Shown here piece by piece: positions 6,623 through 14,257 of a stretch of 43,252 bases of DNA. The stretch is from a virus. Both the position numbers and the translations under genes were made by a program. Under the pieces are notes generated by a model. It saw nothing but the letters and a program-made list of their open reading frames with translations. It was not told the origin of the DNA and searched no databases. The DNA lies in the IMG/VR virus record IMGVR_UViG_3300012203_000036, positions 1 to 43,252 of that record; one strand, 5' to 3'. Within the stretch, counting starts at the first letter, position 1; each line of letters starts with the position of its first letter.

Positions 6623-9120
6623 TGGCCGAAGAACTTGAAACACTCGAACAAGAACAGAGCGAATCGGCCGAACAGGAAGAAGCCGAGTTCCTGCCTGGCG
6701 AGCTGTGCCCTGTCGACGCAACGAATGCGCGCGTCGCGATCGAAGACGATCCGCCGGATCAGCCGAATGGACTCACGAAATTAGAGAAGATCGGCTGCCT
6801 GCAAAAACTCGCAAGCAAGGCGGCGCAGCGCGATCTCACTTCGCGGCGCATGGAGATCCGCGATGCGTGGAAGGCACGCTATTTCTACCGCGGCAATCAG
6901 TACCTTTTGCCCGGTAAAAACGGCGCATGGGTGCTTCCGCATCAAGTTCTGATGGGCGGGCAGTCGTACGACGAACAGAATCAAGAGACGAACATCTATC
7001 TCGCTTTCGCCGATACGATCAATGCCGCGCTCACTGCCGGCGTTCCTTCGGTTCGCTTCGAAGCCGATGATCCGACGAATCCCGCAGACATCTCGGCCGC
7101 GGAAAACAGCGAAGGCGCGCGCCGGCTGATCGAACGCGCGAACGACATGATCGTGATTCAGGAAGATATTTCACGCTTCCTGTGGACTGACGCTCGAACG
7201 TGCGTTTACACGCGATATGTGATTGATGGGCAGCGGTTCGGCTATGCGAAAGAAGGCGGATCCGATCTCGACGACGAACTATCGTATCTGCCGGCGCTCG
7301 AAGACAAAGACGAAGGGAACGATGAATCGCTCGGGCCCGAGAAAGGGAAACCCCGCGGGCAGGAAGTAATCGAAGCATTCGGCGCGCTCGAAACGAAGGT
7401 GCCGATGCAATCGAATGATATCCACGGCTGCGACTATCTGCAGCTTCGTCGCGAGTTCGACATCACGAAGATGCGTTCGAAGTATCCCGACGTCGCCGAC
7501 GAGATCCAGTCGATGAAGACGGCGACGGCCGAAAGCGAATACGAACGCCTAGCGCGAACATCTGTGATGATGGGAATGCGTCCGTCGAACATGACGAACG
7601 ACGCGATGACATACAACGCGACGGAAGAGCTGTCATGGTTTCGGCCGTCGTTCTTCGCTCAAGATGACTTTAACGATCAACTGAAAAAGTGGCTGTACCA
7701 GAATTTCCCGCGCGGCGCGATGGTTGCGCAAGTCGGCACGACGTTTTGTGAAGCGCGCAACGAATCGCTCGATGATCACTGGACGCTGATTCATCCGCGA
7801 CCAGGCGACGGAATGCATCGGCCGGCGAACGGGAATCCGCTGATCCCGCTGCAGGAGAAGCTCAACGATTGCATGGATCTTGTGCATGAGAGCTTCATGC
7901 ATCTGATTCCGATCACGTGGATCGATGCTGAAGGAATCGATGCGCAAGCTCTGAACGAAATGCAACGCGCGCCAGGACAATACCGCAAGCTAAAGCGCAA
8001 GCCCGATAAAGAACTCGCGGCGAACTTCTACACCGAACAGCAGATTCAGATCGCGGAGGGCTTGCTCGTCTATCTCGAAAAACTTTTCGGCGAATTCGCG
8101 CAGTTCCTTGTCGGCGCTTTCCCCGCTTTGTTCGGCGGTAACACAGGTTCTAATGACACAGCTTCAGGAATTGCTTCGCAGCGGGATCAGGCTCTTGGAA
8201 GGGTCGGACTTACCTGGCGGAACATGCGTGCCGGTTATGCTCGAATCATACGCCAGGCTGTGCAGTGCGCGGCGGAGTTCCGAAATTCTCCTATGTCTGG
8301 CGAAGTACCGGGAGCTGGAGGTGTCAAGCAGAAGATCAATATCAACCCCGACGATCTGAAGGGGAATATCCGTTGCTTCCCCGACAGCGACGAGAATTTC
8401 CCCGAGTCGTGGGTTGCACAGCGTGCGGTCTGGACTCAACTGATGCAATCGGCCGAAAAGAATCCTGTCGTCGCCGCGATCTTCCAGAAAGTTCGCAACC
8501 TGATGATTGCGAAGGACAAGATCGGCACTCCGGAGATCGTGATCCCTGGCGCCGATGCCGCGGCAAAACAGGCCGGCGAAACGATGCAGCTTCTCGAAGC
8601 ATCGGCTGTGCCGAATCCAGCGATCGACAAGCTCAAACAATCTGCACCGCAACTTCCGCCAGAAGCGCCGCCTGAAGCTGCGCAGCTCCGCGATCAAGTG
8701 CTGCAACAAGCGATCGCAAAACTTCCGCCGCTTGTCTCGACGGTGAGAGTCTTCCGGCTCGACAACGATGCCGCGCACATGAATGAAATCGAAACGTGGG
8801 CCGAGTCGCCGGAAGGGATCCGCGCGCAGAACGACAATCCCGACGGCTTCGAGAATGTCATGACGCACTATGACGAGCACGTCGCGCAAAAACAACAGAA
8901 GGATCAGGCGAGCGCGAAGCCGCCAGAAACGAAACCGCCGAGCGAATCGATCAACTATAAAGATTTGCCGATCGATGGACAGGTGCAGCTTGCGGAGAAA
9001 GCCGGGATCAAGCTTGACCCGGCGAAGATGCAAGCAGAAGATGCTCAGGACAAGGCGGCTGAAGTCGTTAAAGCCGCGGCCGGCAAAAAATCAGGTGAGC
9101 CCGCACAGGTAGCGGGATAG
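6622..9120 (+). CDS. Portal protein
   Basis: An 832-residue protein, the dodecameric gate at the capsid vertex through which DNA enters and leaves. Evidence: it follows the terminase and precedes scaffold and capsid genes; it has an acidic N-terminal tail (ELETLEQEQSESAEQEEAEF), a long mixed alpha/beta core with RDAWKARYFYRGNQY and ENSEGARRLIERAND, a wing/stem part (DDFNDQLKKWLYQNFPRGAM; DDHWTLIHPRPGDGMHRPAN) and a helical Pro/Lys-rich C-terminal barrel-like tail. It is longer than typical podovirus portals (about 530-730 residues); the extra length lies in the acidic N-terminus and the Gln/Ala-rich C-terminal 180 residues. Function rests on context and general architecture. Confidence 0.85.
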   Translation: MAEELETLEQEQSESAEQEEAEFLPGELCPVDATNARVAIEDDPPDQPNGLTKLEKIGCLQKLASKAAQRDLTSRRMEIRDAWKARYFYRGNQYLLPGKNGAWVLPHQVLMGGQSYDEQNQETNIYLAFADTINAALTAGVPSVRFEADDPTNPADISAAENSEGARRLIERANDMIVIQEDISRFLWTDARTCVYTRYVIDGQRFGYAKEGGSDLDDELSYLPALEDKDEGNDESLGPEKGKPRGQEVIEAFGALETKVPMQSNDIHGCDYLQLRREFDITKMRSKYPDVADEIQSMKTATAESEYERLARTSVMMGMRPSNMTNDAMTYNATEELSWFRPSFFAQDDFNDQLKKWLYQNFPRGAMVAQVGTTFCEARNESLDDHWTLIHPRPGDGMHRPANGNPLIPLQEKLNDCMDLVHESFMHLIPITWIDAEGIDAQALNEMQRAPGQYRKLKRKPDKELAANFYTEQQIQIAEGLLVYLEKLFGEFAQFLVGAFPALFGGNTGSNDTASGIASQRDQALGRVGLTWRNMRAGYARIIRQAVQCAAEFRNSPMSGEVPGAGGVKQKININPDDLKGNIRCFPDSDENFPESWVAQRAVWTQLMQSAEKNPVVAAIFQKVRNLMIAKDKIGTPEIVIPGADAAAKQAGETMQLLEASAVPNPAIDKLKQSAPQLPPEAPPEAAQLRDQVLQQAIAKLPPLVSTVRVFRLDNDAAHMNEIETWAESPEGIRAQNDNPDGFENVMTHYDEHVAQKQQKDQASAKPPETKPPSESINYKDLPIDGQVQLAEKAGIKLDPAKMQAEDAQDKAAEVVKAAAGKKSGEPAQVAG

Positions 9121-9136
9121 TTCAGGGAGAAAAAAT

Positions 9137-10462
9137 ATGGACGGCGAAGATCTCGGATTGCTCGACGGTACAGGTGAAGCCGCGGGCGGCGGTGAAGGCG
9201 GCGACGGCGGCGAAGAAACTTTCATTCTTCCCGAAGGTGAAGGTGAAGGCGAAGGCGAAGGCGGCGGCGAAGGAGAAGGCAAAGGCGGGCAAGGGGAAGG
9301 CGCTGGCGAAGGGGATGGCGGGGAAGGATCCCGCGCGATCGTCAAACTCGAACCGCTCGCGATCCGCAAAGCACTCCGCGATATCTCGACGAGTAATCCC
9401 GAATTCGCGAAGAAATTCCCGACACTTGAAAAGGCCGTAACGACTGCACTTTACAAGAGCGGCCAGATCGAGAAGTTCGGCGGTGTGCAGGCGATCTCCG
9501 AAGCGATGGAAGCAATCGAGCTGCACGGTGGCGTCGAAGGCATCCAAGAGCTTGTCGATGAAGTGGCCGCGGCGCGCGATCTGAAAGTCGGCTTCGAACG
9601 TGGAGATCCGAAAGTCGTCGATGGATGGTCGAAGGATTATCCACTCGGCTTCAAAAAGCTGATCGTTCCCGCACTCGACAAGCTCGAAACGCTCGACAAG
9701 ACACACTTCGAAAACGTCGCGAGCTATGTAATCGAGAAAGTCTTCACGACATACGGCGTGTTTGGCGCGATCGCAGCTCTAGGCGAAGCAATCTCGGCCG
9801 GGAAAAATGAAGACGCGGTAAAACAGTTCAACTCCGTCGCGAAGTTTCTCGGCGATTCGAAGGCACTCGCATCGAAAGCGCGGATCGGACAAACCGATCG
9901 TGACGCTGAACTCGACGAACGCGAAAGCTCGATCGAAGAACGCGATCGCAAAGCGTTCTATGGATCTGTGCGCCAAGATGTGAACACTCAAATGATGTCG
10001 GAAATGAATCGCTTGATCCGACTCGGGCTGAATGGAAAGAAGATCAAAGTCGACACCGCGAATCGGCTGCGCAAAGAGATCAATTCGGAACTTGCGCGCG
10101 TCGTGAATTCTCGTGCCGGCTATGCCGACAGATACAACTCTGTGATGGCGGCGAAAAATAAAGAGCGTGCCGTTCGCTTCATCACGACGAATGCGAGGCA
10201 AGCTCTTCCGGCTGTCGTGCGTCAGATGCTCAAGGAATTCAATCTCACCGTCACCGGCGGCGGTACTGGCGGGGATGGCGCGCGCCGAGCTGTGAACCGC
10301 GGGGGATCCGGCGGCGGCGGATCTAACATCGTCACCGGCCGGCCGAAAACTGCCGACGTCGACTTCACGCGCACAGATAAAGCCGTATGGTTGTCGAGCG
10401 TCAATGCCGGCAGAGCGACGGGCAAAATCTTCCTGAAGACAGGCAAACAGGCAAAGTGGTAG
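9137..10462 (+). CDS. Scaffolding-type protein
   Basis: A 441-residue protein between portal and capsid genes. Residues 10-65 are a low-complexity Gly/Glu region built of EGEGEG repeats. The middle is helical (KFPTLEKAVTTALYKSG; DAELDERESSIEERDRKAF), followed by a basic region and a Gly-rich tail with VNRGGSGGGG. Scaffold proteins shape the prohead and are removed before or during packaging; they are typically acidic, helical and repeat-rich with a basic C-terminal capsid-binding part, as seen here. No protease motif is visible. Order portal-scaffold-capsid supports the call. Confidence 0.75.
   Translation: MDGEDLGLLDGTGEAAGGGEGGDGGEETFILPEGEGEGEGEGGGEGEGKGGQGEGAGEGDGGEGSRAIVKLEPLAIRKALRDISTSNPEFAKKFPTLEKAVTTALYKSGQIEKFGGVQAISEAMEAIELHGGVEGIQELVDEVAAARDLKVGFERGDPKVVDGWSKDYPLGFKKLIVPALDKLETLDKTHFENVASYVIEKVFTTYGVFGAIAALGEAISAGKNEDAVKQFNSVAKFLGDSKALASKARIGQTDRDAELDERESSIEERDRKAFYGSVRQDVNTQMMSEMNRLIRLGLNGKKIKVDTANRLRKEINSELARVVNSRAGYADRYNSVMAAKNKERAVRFITTNARQALPAVVRQMLKEFNLTVTGGGTGGDGARRAVNRGGSGGGGSNIVTGRPKTADVDFTRTDKAVWLSSVNAGRATGKIFLKTGKQAKW
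9232..9310 (+). repeat. GAAGGY hexamer repeat in the scaffold gene
   Basis: Imperfect hexamers (GAAGGT, GAAGGC) encode the Glu-Gly run of the scaffold-like protein. Such a tract is prone to length change by slippage in steps of two residues. Confidence 0.7.
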
Positions 10463-10464
10463 AT

Positions 10465-10480
10465 TGTTTCACGTGGAACG
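10465..10480. promoter_or_regulatory. parS-like palindrome
   Basis: TGTTTCACGTGGAACG matches the bacterial ParB-binding consensus TGTTNCACGTGNAACA at every defined position except the last base. It covers the GTG start codon (10473) of the first twin-arginine-leader gene. The match is seen directly; binding by a host ParB is only inferred, and no ParA or ParB gene is seen in this genome. Confidence 0.45.
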
Positions 10481-10835
10481 TCGAACTTTTCTCCGTACTC
10501 TCGTCGGCGGTGTCGCTGCGACGGCGGCGGTAAGGACTTGGCCGTTCAGGACTTACAGCTTTCCGGCCGGGATCATAATTCCGGTTCTTGATGTCACGCG
10601 GCCGGCAGTGCTGATCAAACAAGGCGGTTTTTTCCCGTCATGGAGTTGTAGCGACGGCTCAGATCTCGGCCGCGGTACTGGCACAGCGTACCGGCGCGTG
10701 AATCCTGAAGACGATCTGAAAAAGCTTTTCGCCGAAGGATGGCGCGATCCGCGCGTCGAGATCCCGCCGCTACGATACGTGGACAGCGCGTTTTGCCCGG
10801 ATCAATCGATTTATGGACCGTCGAAACTTTCTTAG
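10473..10835 (+). CDS. Small protein with twin-arginine leader (first copy)
   Basis: A 120-residue protein. GTG 10473 is chosen because the resulting N-terminus (MERRTFLRTLVGGVAATAAV) aligns exactly with the start of the next gene; a TTG at 10464 would add three residues. The leader has the RRxFLR motif, a hydrophobic stretch and then VRTWPFRTYSFPA, as in Tat export signals. The rest contains GSDLGRGTGTAYRR, which echoes a segment of the capsid protein, and a C-terminal part with VDSAFCPDQS. No ordered Shine-Dalgarno is visible, and the parS-like site covers the start. It overlaps the second copy by 23 bp. Function unknown; a minor head protein is possible from its place between scaffold and capsid. 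Confidence 0.6.
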   Translation: MERRTFLRTLVGGVAATAAVRTWPFRTYSFPAGIIIPVLDVTRPAVLIKQGGFFPSWSCSDGSDLGRGTGTAYRRVNPEDDLKKLFAEGWRDPRVEIPPLRYVDSAFCPDQSIYGPSKLS

Positions 10836-11160
10836 ATCGCTCGTGGGCGGCGTCGCCGCGGTTGCAGCTGTGCGATCGTTCCCGTTCCGAGTGTTCAGCT
10901 TCCCGGCTGAACCGCGATTGCTCGCGAAGGAAACCGCGAACTACATCATCACCGTATTGGGCTCGGAGCAACTCGACAACGGTGATCTCGTGTGGATCAT
11001 GCATCCGGCTCAGGCGAAGGCGTGGGATCGCCTGCGGTATAAGATCTCGGCGATCGATCAGCAAGAACGCACGATCGAACTCGCAAATCTTCGCCAGTCG
11101 CAGTACAACTGGAAAAACCTTTCGCGTTCACCGAATCCGTTCCGTGCCGGAGTCACGTAA
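10813..11160 (+). CDS. Small protein with twin-arginine leader (second copy)
   Basis: A 115-residue protein. Its first 32 residues are about three-quarters identical to the upstream protein: MDRRNFLRSLVGG, VAAVAAVRS, FPFRVFSFPA. The rest is unrelated: a small beta-type domain (YIITVLGSEQLDNGDLVWIM, KAWDRLRYKISAIDQQERTI). So the same leader was joined to two different bodies. If genuine, the RRxFLR signal would send a folded protein through the Tat pathway; alternatively the leader is a virion-assembly tag that only looks like one. It lies directly upstream of the capsid leader region. Function unknown. Confidence 0.65.
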   Translation: MDRRNFLRSLVGGVAAVAAVRSFPFRVFSFPAEPRLLAKETANYIITVLGSEQLDNGDLVWIMHPAQAKAWDRLRYKISAIDQQERTIELANLRQSQYNWKNLSRSPNPFRAGVT

Positions 11161-11198
11161 AACCGCAAACAACGGCTCGATGTAACACGATGATGTGA

Positions 11199-11249
11199 AT
11201 CCCGAAAGGGATCGCTAGAACGCTAGATACCCGGCAGACGCGAAGCCGG
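11199..11249 (+). promoter_or_regulatory. Row of small hairpins in the capsid gene leader
   Basis: The 146-bp gap before the capsid gene contains ATCCC-GAAA-GGGAT (GNRA-type loop), CTAG-AACG-CTAG and CCGGC-9 nt-GCCGG in close succession, followed by a strong AGGGGG ribosome site near 11296. This looks like a structured leader RNA that could stabilise the capsid message. I saw no tRNA pattern and no clear promoter here. Confidence 0.4.
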
Positions 11250-11306
11250 CTGATCAGGCAGCAAAACCGCAGCGACTAAGCTCACAATTAAAAAAGGGGG
11301 CTGGCT

Positions 11307-12635
11307 ATGCCAGCACTCAACGAAGCATCCGTACAAGCTGTCGAACTTGAGACAGTTCGGGAAGAAATTCCTGATCTGATGCTCACGGAAGACACCTTCT
11401 ACGCTCGCATCAAGAAAGCGGGCCGAGTTCTGCCGATGTCGACTGCGACAGGCGGCGGCGCCGGATCCACTTTCGATGCTACGGGCCGGCCATCACTTCG
11501 CATTCCAATGCGGATTCAGGCGGGCTCGACGCATCAGCAATTCTCGGCTGATGGCGGCGACATGGGCCGCGGCACTGGCAGTATCTATGCCGCGCAGTTC
11601 TTGACGCCGATCAGCTTCTCGGAAGCTTGCGAGATTACTGCGCAAGCGATCTGGTCAACCGAGAACGGCAAGAAATCGCGTGTGCAAGTGAAAGCTTCCG
11701 AGTTCACTAACACGCTCGAACAGTTCAAATCGAATCTCGACGCCGATCTGCAGGGCGATGGATCCGGAACATTGGCGACAGTGACGACGGCTTCATCGGG
11801 CAGCGGAGCGGCAGGAGCTTCGTTTTCGAACATCATCGTCTCGAATGCGAATCAATTCTTCGACAATCAGGTCGTGCAAGTTTTCCCGTCTGTCGGCGGC
11901 GCCACTCGTGGCGCGTTTCAGATCTCTTTCGTCGACGGCGTAGTGAACACGATCTTTTCCGCGCAAGCTCTTCCCGCCGGCACTACGACGGGCGACTTGC
12001 TCATCGTCAACGGTGCGAGCGGCGCCGCGGGCTCTTCGATCATGGGGATCAAGGCGTATCAGGTGAACGGCAATGCCGGCACACTGAACGGACTTGCACG
12101 ATCGAATTTTCCCGGCCGCCTTTCCACTCCGACGGTGAACCTTGCGGGAGCTGCGATCACACCTGCCATTGGCAGATTGATCGTGTCGAAGATCGCGCTC
12201 GCACTCGGGAACGAATCCCCGGCTCTCGCTGATCTGATCTGGTATATGAACGTGGATCAGGCGGCCGCAATCGAGAATCTCGCGATTCAGGTTGCGATCA
12301 CCAATCAGCAAGAGATCAAAGGCAGCGACGCTCAGGACATGATGAAGAAATACACGCCGTCGACGTTTGTCGGCTACGACATCATCAAGAGCGTTCACGC
12401 AACACCGGGCCGCATCGAAGCGCTGTGTCTGAAGTATTGGGGCATCGGCGAGCTGAAGGCGGCGGATCTGTACGATGTGAACGGGCAGACCATCTTCCCG
12501 ACGATCGGCGCTTCCGGCGGAATCAACGCCGCGACAGTGTTCTATTTCGTAACGTCGCTCAACGTGTTCAATTCGAATGTGCGCGCGGGCGCCTTCGTTT
12601 CGAACGCGCAGATCCCAACCGGCTATTTCAGCTAA
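11307..12635 (+). CDS. Major capsid protein
   Basis: A 442-residue protein expected to have the HK97 fold. Evidence: position after portal and scaffold; a strong AGGGGG ribosome site with a structured leader; an N-terminal helix (VQAVELETVREEIPDLML), a Gly/Ser-rich exposed loop region (GAGSTFDATGRPSLRIPM), a spine-helix-like region (SEFTNTLEQFKSNLDADLQG), and a C-terminal half with the A-domain-like pattern ADLIWYMNVDQAAAIENL. A domain of about 110 residues (165-275), Gly/Val/Thr-rich, may be an inserted surface domain. Hundreds of copies form the shell, in line with the strong expression signals. No N-terminal protease site is obvious. Confidence 0.88.
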   Translation: MPALNEASVQAVELETVREEIPDLMLTEDTFYARIKKAGRVLPMSTATGGGAGSTFDATGRPSLRIPMRIQAGSTHQQFSADGGDMGRGTGSIYAAQFLTPISFSEACEITAQAIWSTENGKKSRVQVKASEFTNTLEQFKSNLDADLQGDGSGTLATVTTASSGSGAAGASFSNIIVSNANQFFDNQVVQVFPSVGGATRGAFQISFVDGVVNTIFSAQALPAGTTTGDLLIVNGASGAAGSSIMGIKAYQVNGNAGTLNGLARSNFPGRLSTPTVNLAGAAITPAIGRLIVSKIALALGNESPALADLIWYMNVDQAAAIENLAIQVAITNQQEIKGSDAQDMMKKYTPSTFVGYDIIKSVHATPGRIEALCLKYWGIGELKAADLYDVNGQTIFPTIGASGGINAATVFYFVTSLNVFNSNVRAGAFVSNAQIPTGYFS

Positions 12636-12697
12636 AACTTGACCGCTGGACGCGGCAGCGAGTAGACTCCGCGACAGGCTAACTGTGGGCTGGAACA

Positions 12698-12739
12698 AGC
12701 CGAAGACAAACCAATGAATTGCTTGGTTTGTCTTCGGCT
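12698..12739 (+). terminator. Perfect 17-bp hairpin between capsid and GroES genes
   Basis: Bases 12698-12714 are the exact reverse complement of 12723-12739 with an 8-nt loop. There is no T-run after it, so it is either a partial terminator that lowers transcription after the capsid gene or an RNase III-type processing and message-protecting hairpin. Confidence 0.65.
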
Positions 12740-12758
12740 ACAAGTTCAGGGAGATCAG

Positions 12759-13061
12759 GTGATCAAGTATAAGCCGCTTGCGAATTTTGTTTTGATCGAA
12801 CGGATCGATGAAACTCTCGAAATGTCACCTGGCGGGATGATCATCCCCGAGATCGGCCAGGTGAAATCAAACAAAGGCAGAGTGATCGCCGTCGGCGAAG
12901 GCTACATCATCGGCGACAAGCTCGTGCCGATCCCGCTCGAAGAAGGCGACATCGTTTTGTTTTCGAAGTACGGCGCCGAAGACGTGAATCTTGACGGGAA
13001 AGACTATCTTCTTTTGCGGTACGACGAGATCAAGCTGAAAGAAAAATTGATCGTCGCATGA
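12759..13061 (+). CDS. groES: GroES-like co-chaperonin
   Basis: A 100-residue protein, about the length of bacterial Cpn10. GTG 12759 is preceded by AGGGAG; the longer frame from 12714 begins in a hairpin loop and is rejected. Family features in order: PLANFVLIERID (first strand), the mobile-loop region DETLEMSPGGMIIPE, where GGMII takes the place of the GroEL-binding GGIVL, KGRVIAVGEG, then EEGDIVLFSKYGAEDVNLDG and DYLLLRYDEI. Such proteins cap host GroEL; T4 Gp31 does so to fold the T4 capsid protein. Its place right after the capsid gene suggests the same job. The stop overlaps the next gene. Confidence 0.92.
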   Translation: MIKYKPLANFVLIERIDETLEMSPGGMIIPEIGQVKSNKGRVIAVGEGYIIGDKLVPIPLEEGDIVLFSKYGAEDVNLDGKDYLLLRYDEIKLKEKLIVA

Positions 13062-13402
13062 AAAAAACTACGCAACTCGCATTGATAGCCGATGCTGCAG
13101 CCAAAGAAGAGCCGCGGACGGAAGCATTGACATCGTGGGCACTCGTCGAACTGTTCGGACATCAGCGAATTGTCGGATGGGTGACTGTAGATCCGCCTGA
13201 TTTCCCGGGTATGACGCGCGTCGATGTGCCCGATCTTCTTAAAGATGGCAAGATCGAGCGGCCCGGTTTCACGAGATACTTCGGCCGAGCCGCGCTTTAC
13301 GCCGTAACTCCGATCAGCGAACAAAGCGTGCGCGAACTTTTGCCGCATGTGAACGGCCGACCATCAACACCGCTTTCGATCGGACGCGGAGAATGGGAAT
13401 GA
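13058..13402 (+). CDS. Conserved phage-type protein of unknown role
   Basis: A 114-residue protein coupled by ATGA to the co-chaperonin gene. The core SWALVELFGHQRIVGWVTVD, then TRVDVPDLL and FTRYFGRAALYAVTPISEQS, matches the pattern of a family often seen in phages and plasmids (W.LVELxGH...G.V......DIP......YG..aiY.I.p..E) with no assigned function, as far as I recall. No membrane or metal motif. Confidence 0.6.
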   Translation: MKKTTQLALIADAAAKEEPRTEALTSWALVELFGHQRIVGWVTVDPPDFPGMTRVDVPDLLKDGKIERPGFTRYFGRAALYAVTPISEQSVRELLPHVNGRPSTPLSIGRGEWE

Positions 13403-13431
13403 ATTCCTTAGACAAACGCCAGAGCCGAAAG

Positions 13432-13468
13432 GGGGATCGGGTAGCGAGCGATCGATCGTCCGATCCCC
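13432..13468 (+). terminator. Hairpin in the gap before gene 13482
   Basis: GGGGATCGG (13432-13440) pairs with CCGATCCCC (13460-13468) around a loop that itself contains the self-complementary CGATCGATCG. There is no T-run. Possibly an attenuator or message-processing element. Confidence 0.45.
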
Positions 13469-13481
13469 TGAGTAGGGTTCT

Positions 13482-14234
13482 ATGAGCTGGACACTTCCCG
13501 GTTTCGAGAAGCTCAAAGCGCCGGCCGAGTATCAGGCGCATGTGACGGCAATCGGCGGGCTCAACCGCTTCGGGCTTCCGAATTTCAAAATCGCCTGGGG
13601 GCAAACTGAAACGGAATTCGTGTACGGCACCGATACGAACGGCCGCAAAGGGCAGCACATCATTTTCAAACATGGAGGAATCGCGGCATGGTTCATCGAG
13701 TGCTGGAAGCCGCCGGAATGCTTCGGCACTCCGGAACTCTGGTATGCGATGTCGTGGGATGAAGCGACAAACACGCACACACTCGGTGAGTATCCCTGGC
13801 GCGGACTGTATCTGCCGGCGTCCTTCAATCTGTACGTGAAGAAAGTTCTCGGCGGCGGGATCTACTACGGCGATCCCGACAAAAACGGACATCGGCCGAT
13901 CATCGAAGAGCCGTCGCGCATGGTGATCGATGCGATGCCGCTGAATCACTACATCATCGATCTCGTCGTGCCGAATCTTTTGAAAGATATCGACGTCACG
14001 TACGAACAGCGACGCGTCGCGCTGATGAATCGCAAACTCGCGGAGAGCGCTGCAGCTCGGGCACTGGCGTACGATGCCTACATCAATGCGGCGCCGGCAT
14101 GGGGCGGAAAGGCCAGCTCGAAAGAATCGAATCGCGAACGATGGATGCAGAAGCTGAAGGAAGCGGCCGCCGGCATGAAGGTCTCGAAGGAAGACATCGA
14201 GAAGATCATGGGGAAAGGGCATCGCGTACACTAG
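13482..14234 (+). CDS. Hypothetical protein of the head-tail block
   Basis: A 250-residue protein, ATG at 13482 in a 79-bp gap with a hairpin. The N-terminal two thirds are mixed alpha/beta and rich in Trp and Tyr (QHIIFKHGGIAAWFIECW; EYPWRGLYLPASFNLYVK); the C-terminal third is helical and basic (ERWMQKLKEAAAGMKVSKED). No signal, membrane or zinc motif. It may be a minor head or connector protein by position. Family not recognised. Confidence 0.6.
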   Translation: MSWTLPGFEKLKAPAEYQAHVTAIGGLNRFGLPNFKIAWGQTETEFVYGTDTNGRKGQHIIFKHGGIAAWFIECWKPPECFGTPELWYAMSWDEATNTHTLGEYPWRGLYLPASFNLYVKKVLGGGIYYGDPDKNGHRPIIEEPSRMVIDAMPLNHYIIDLVVPNLLKDIDVTYEQRRVALMNRKLAESAAARALAYDAYINAAPAWGGKASSKESNRERWMQKLKEAAAGMKVSKEDIEKIMGKGHRVH

Positions 14235-14257
14235 TCAGGAATCAGGGAGAAACGAAA

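Noticed and set aside
11161-11306. Possible tRNA in the capsid leader
   Set aside because: There are hairpins but no acceptor stem, anticodon arm or TTCGAATC-type T-loop in the right order.
11793-12698. Long antisense frame opposite the capsid gene
   Set aside because: Same cause; it lies wholly under a well-supported structural gene.
12714-12758. Earlier start for the GroES-like protein
   Set aside because: It begins in the loop and right arm of a perfect hairpin and adds residues not found in the family; the GTG at 12759 has AGGGAG.
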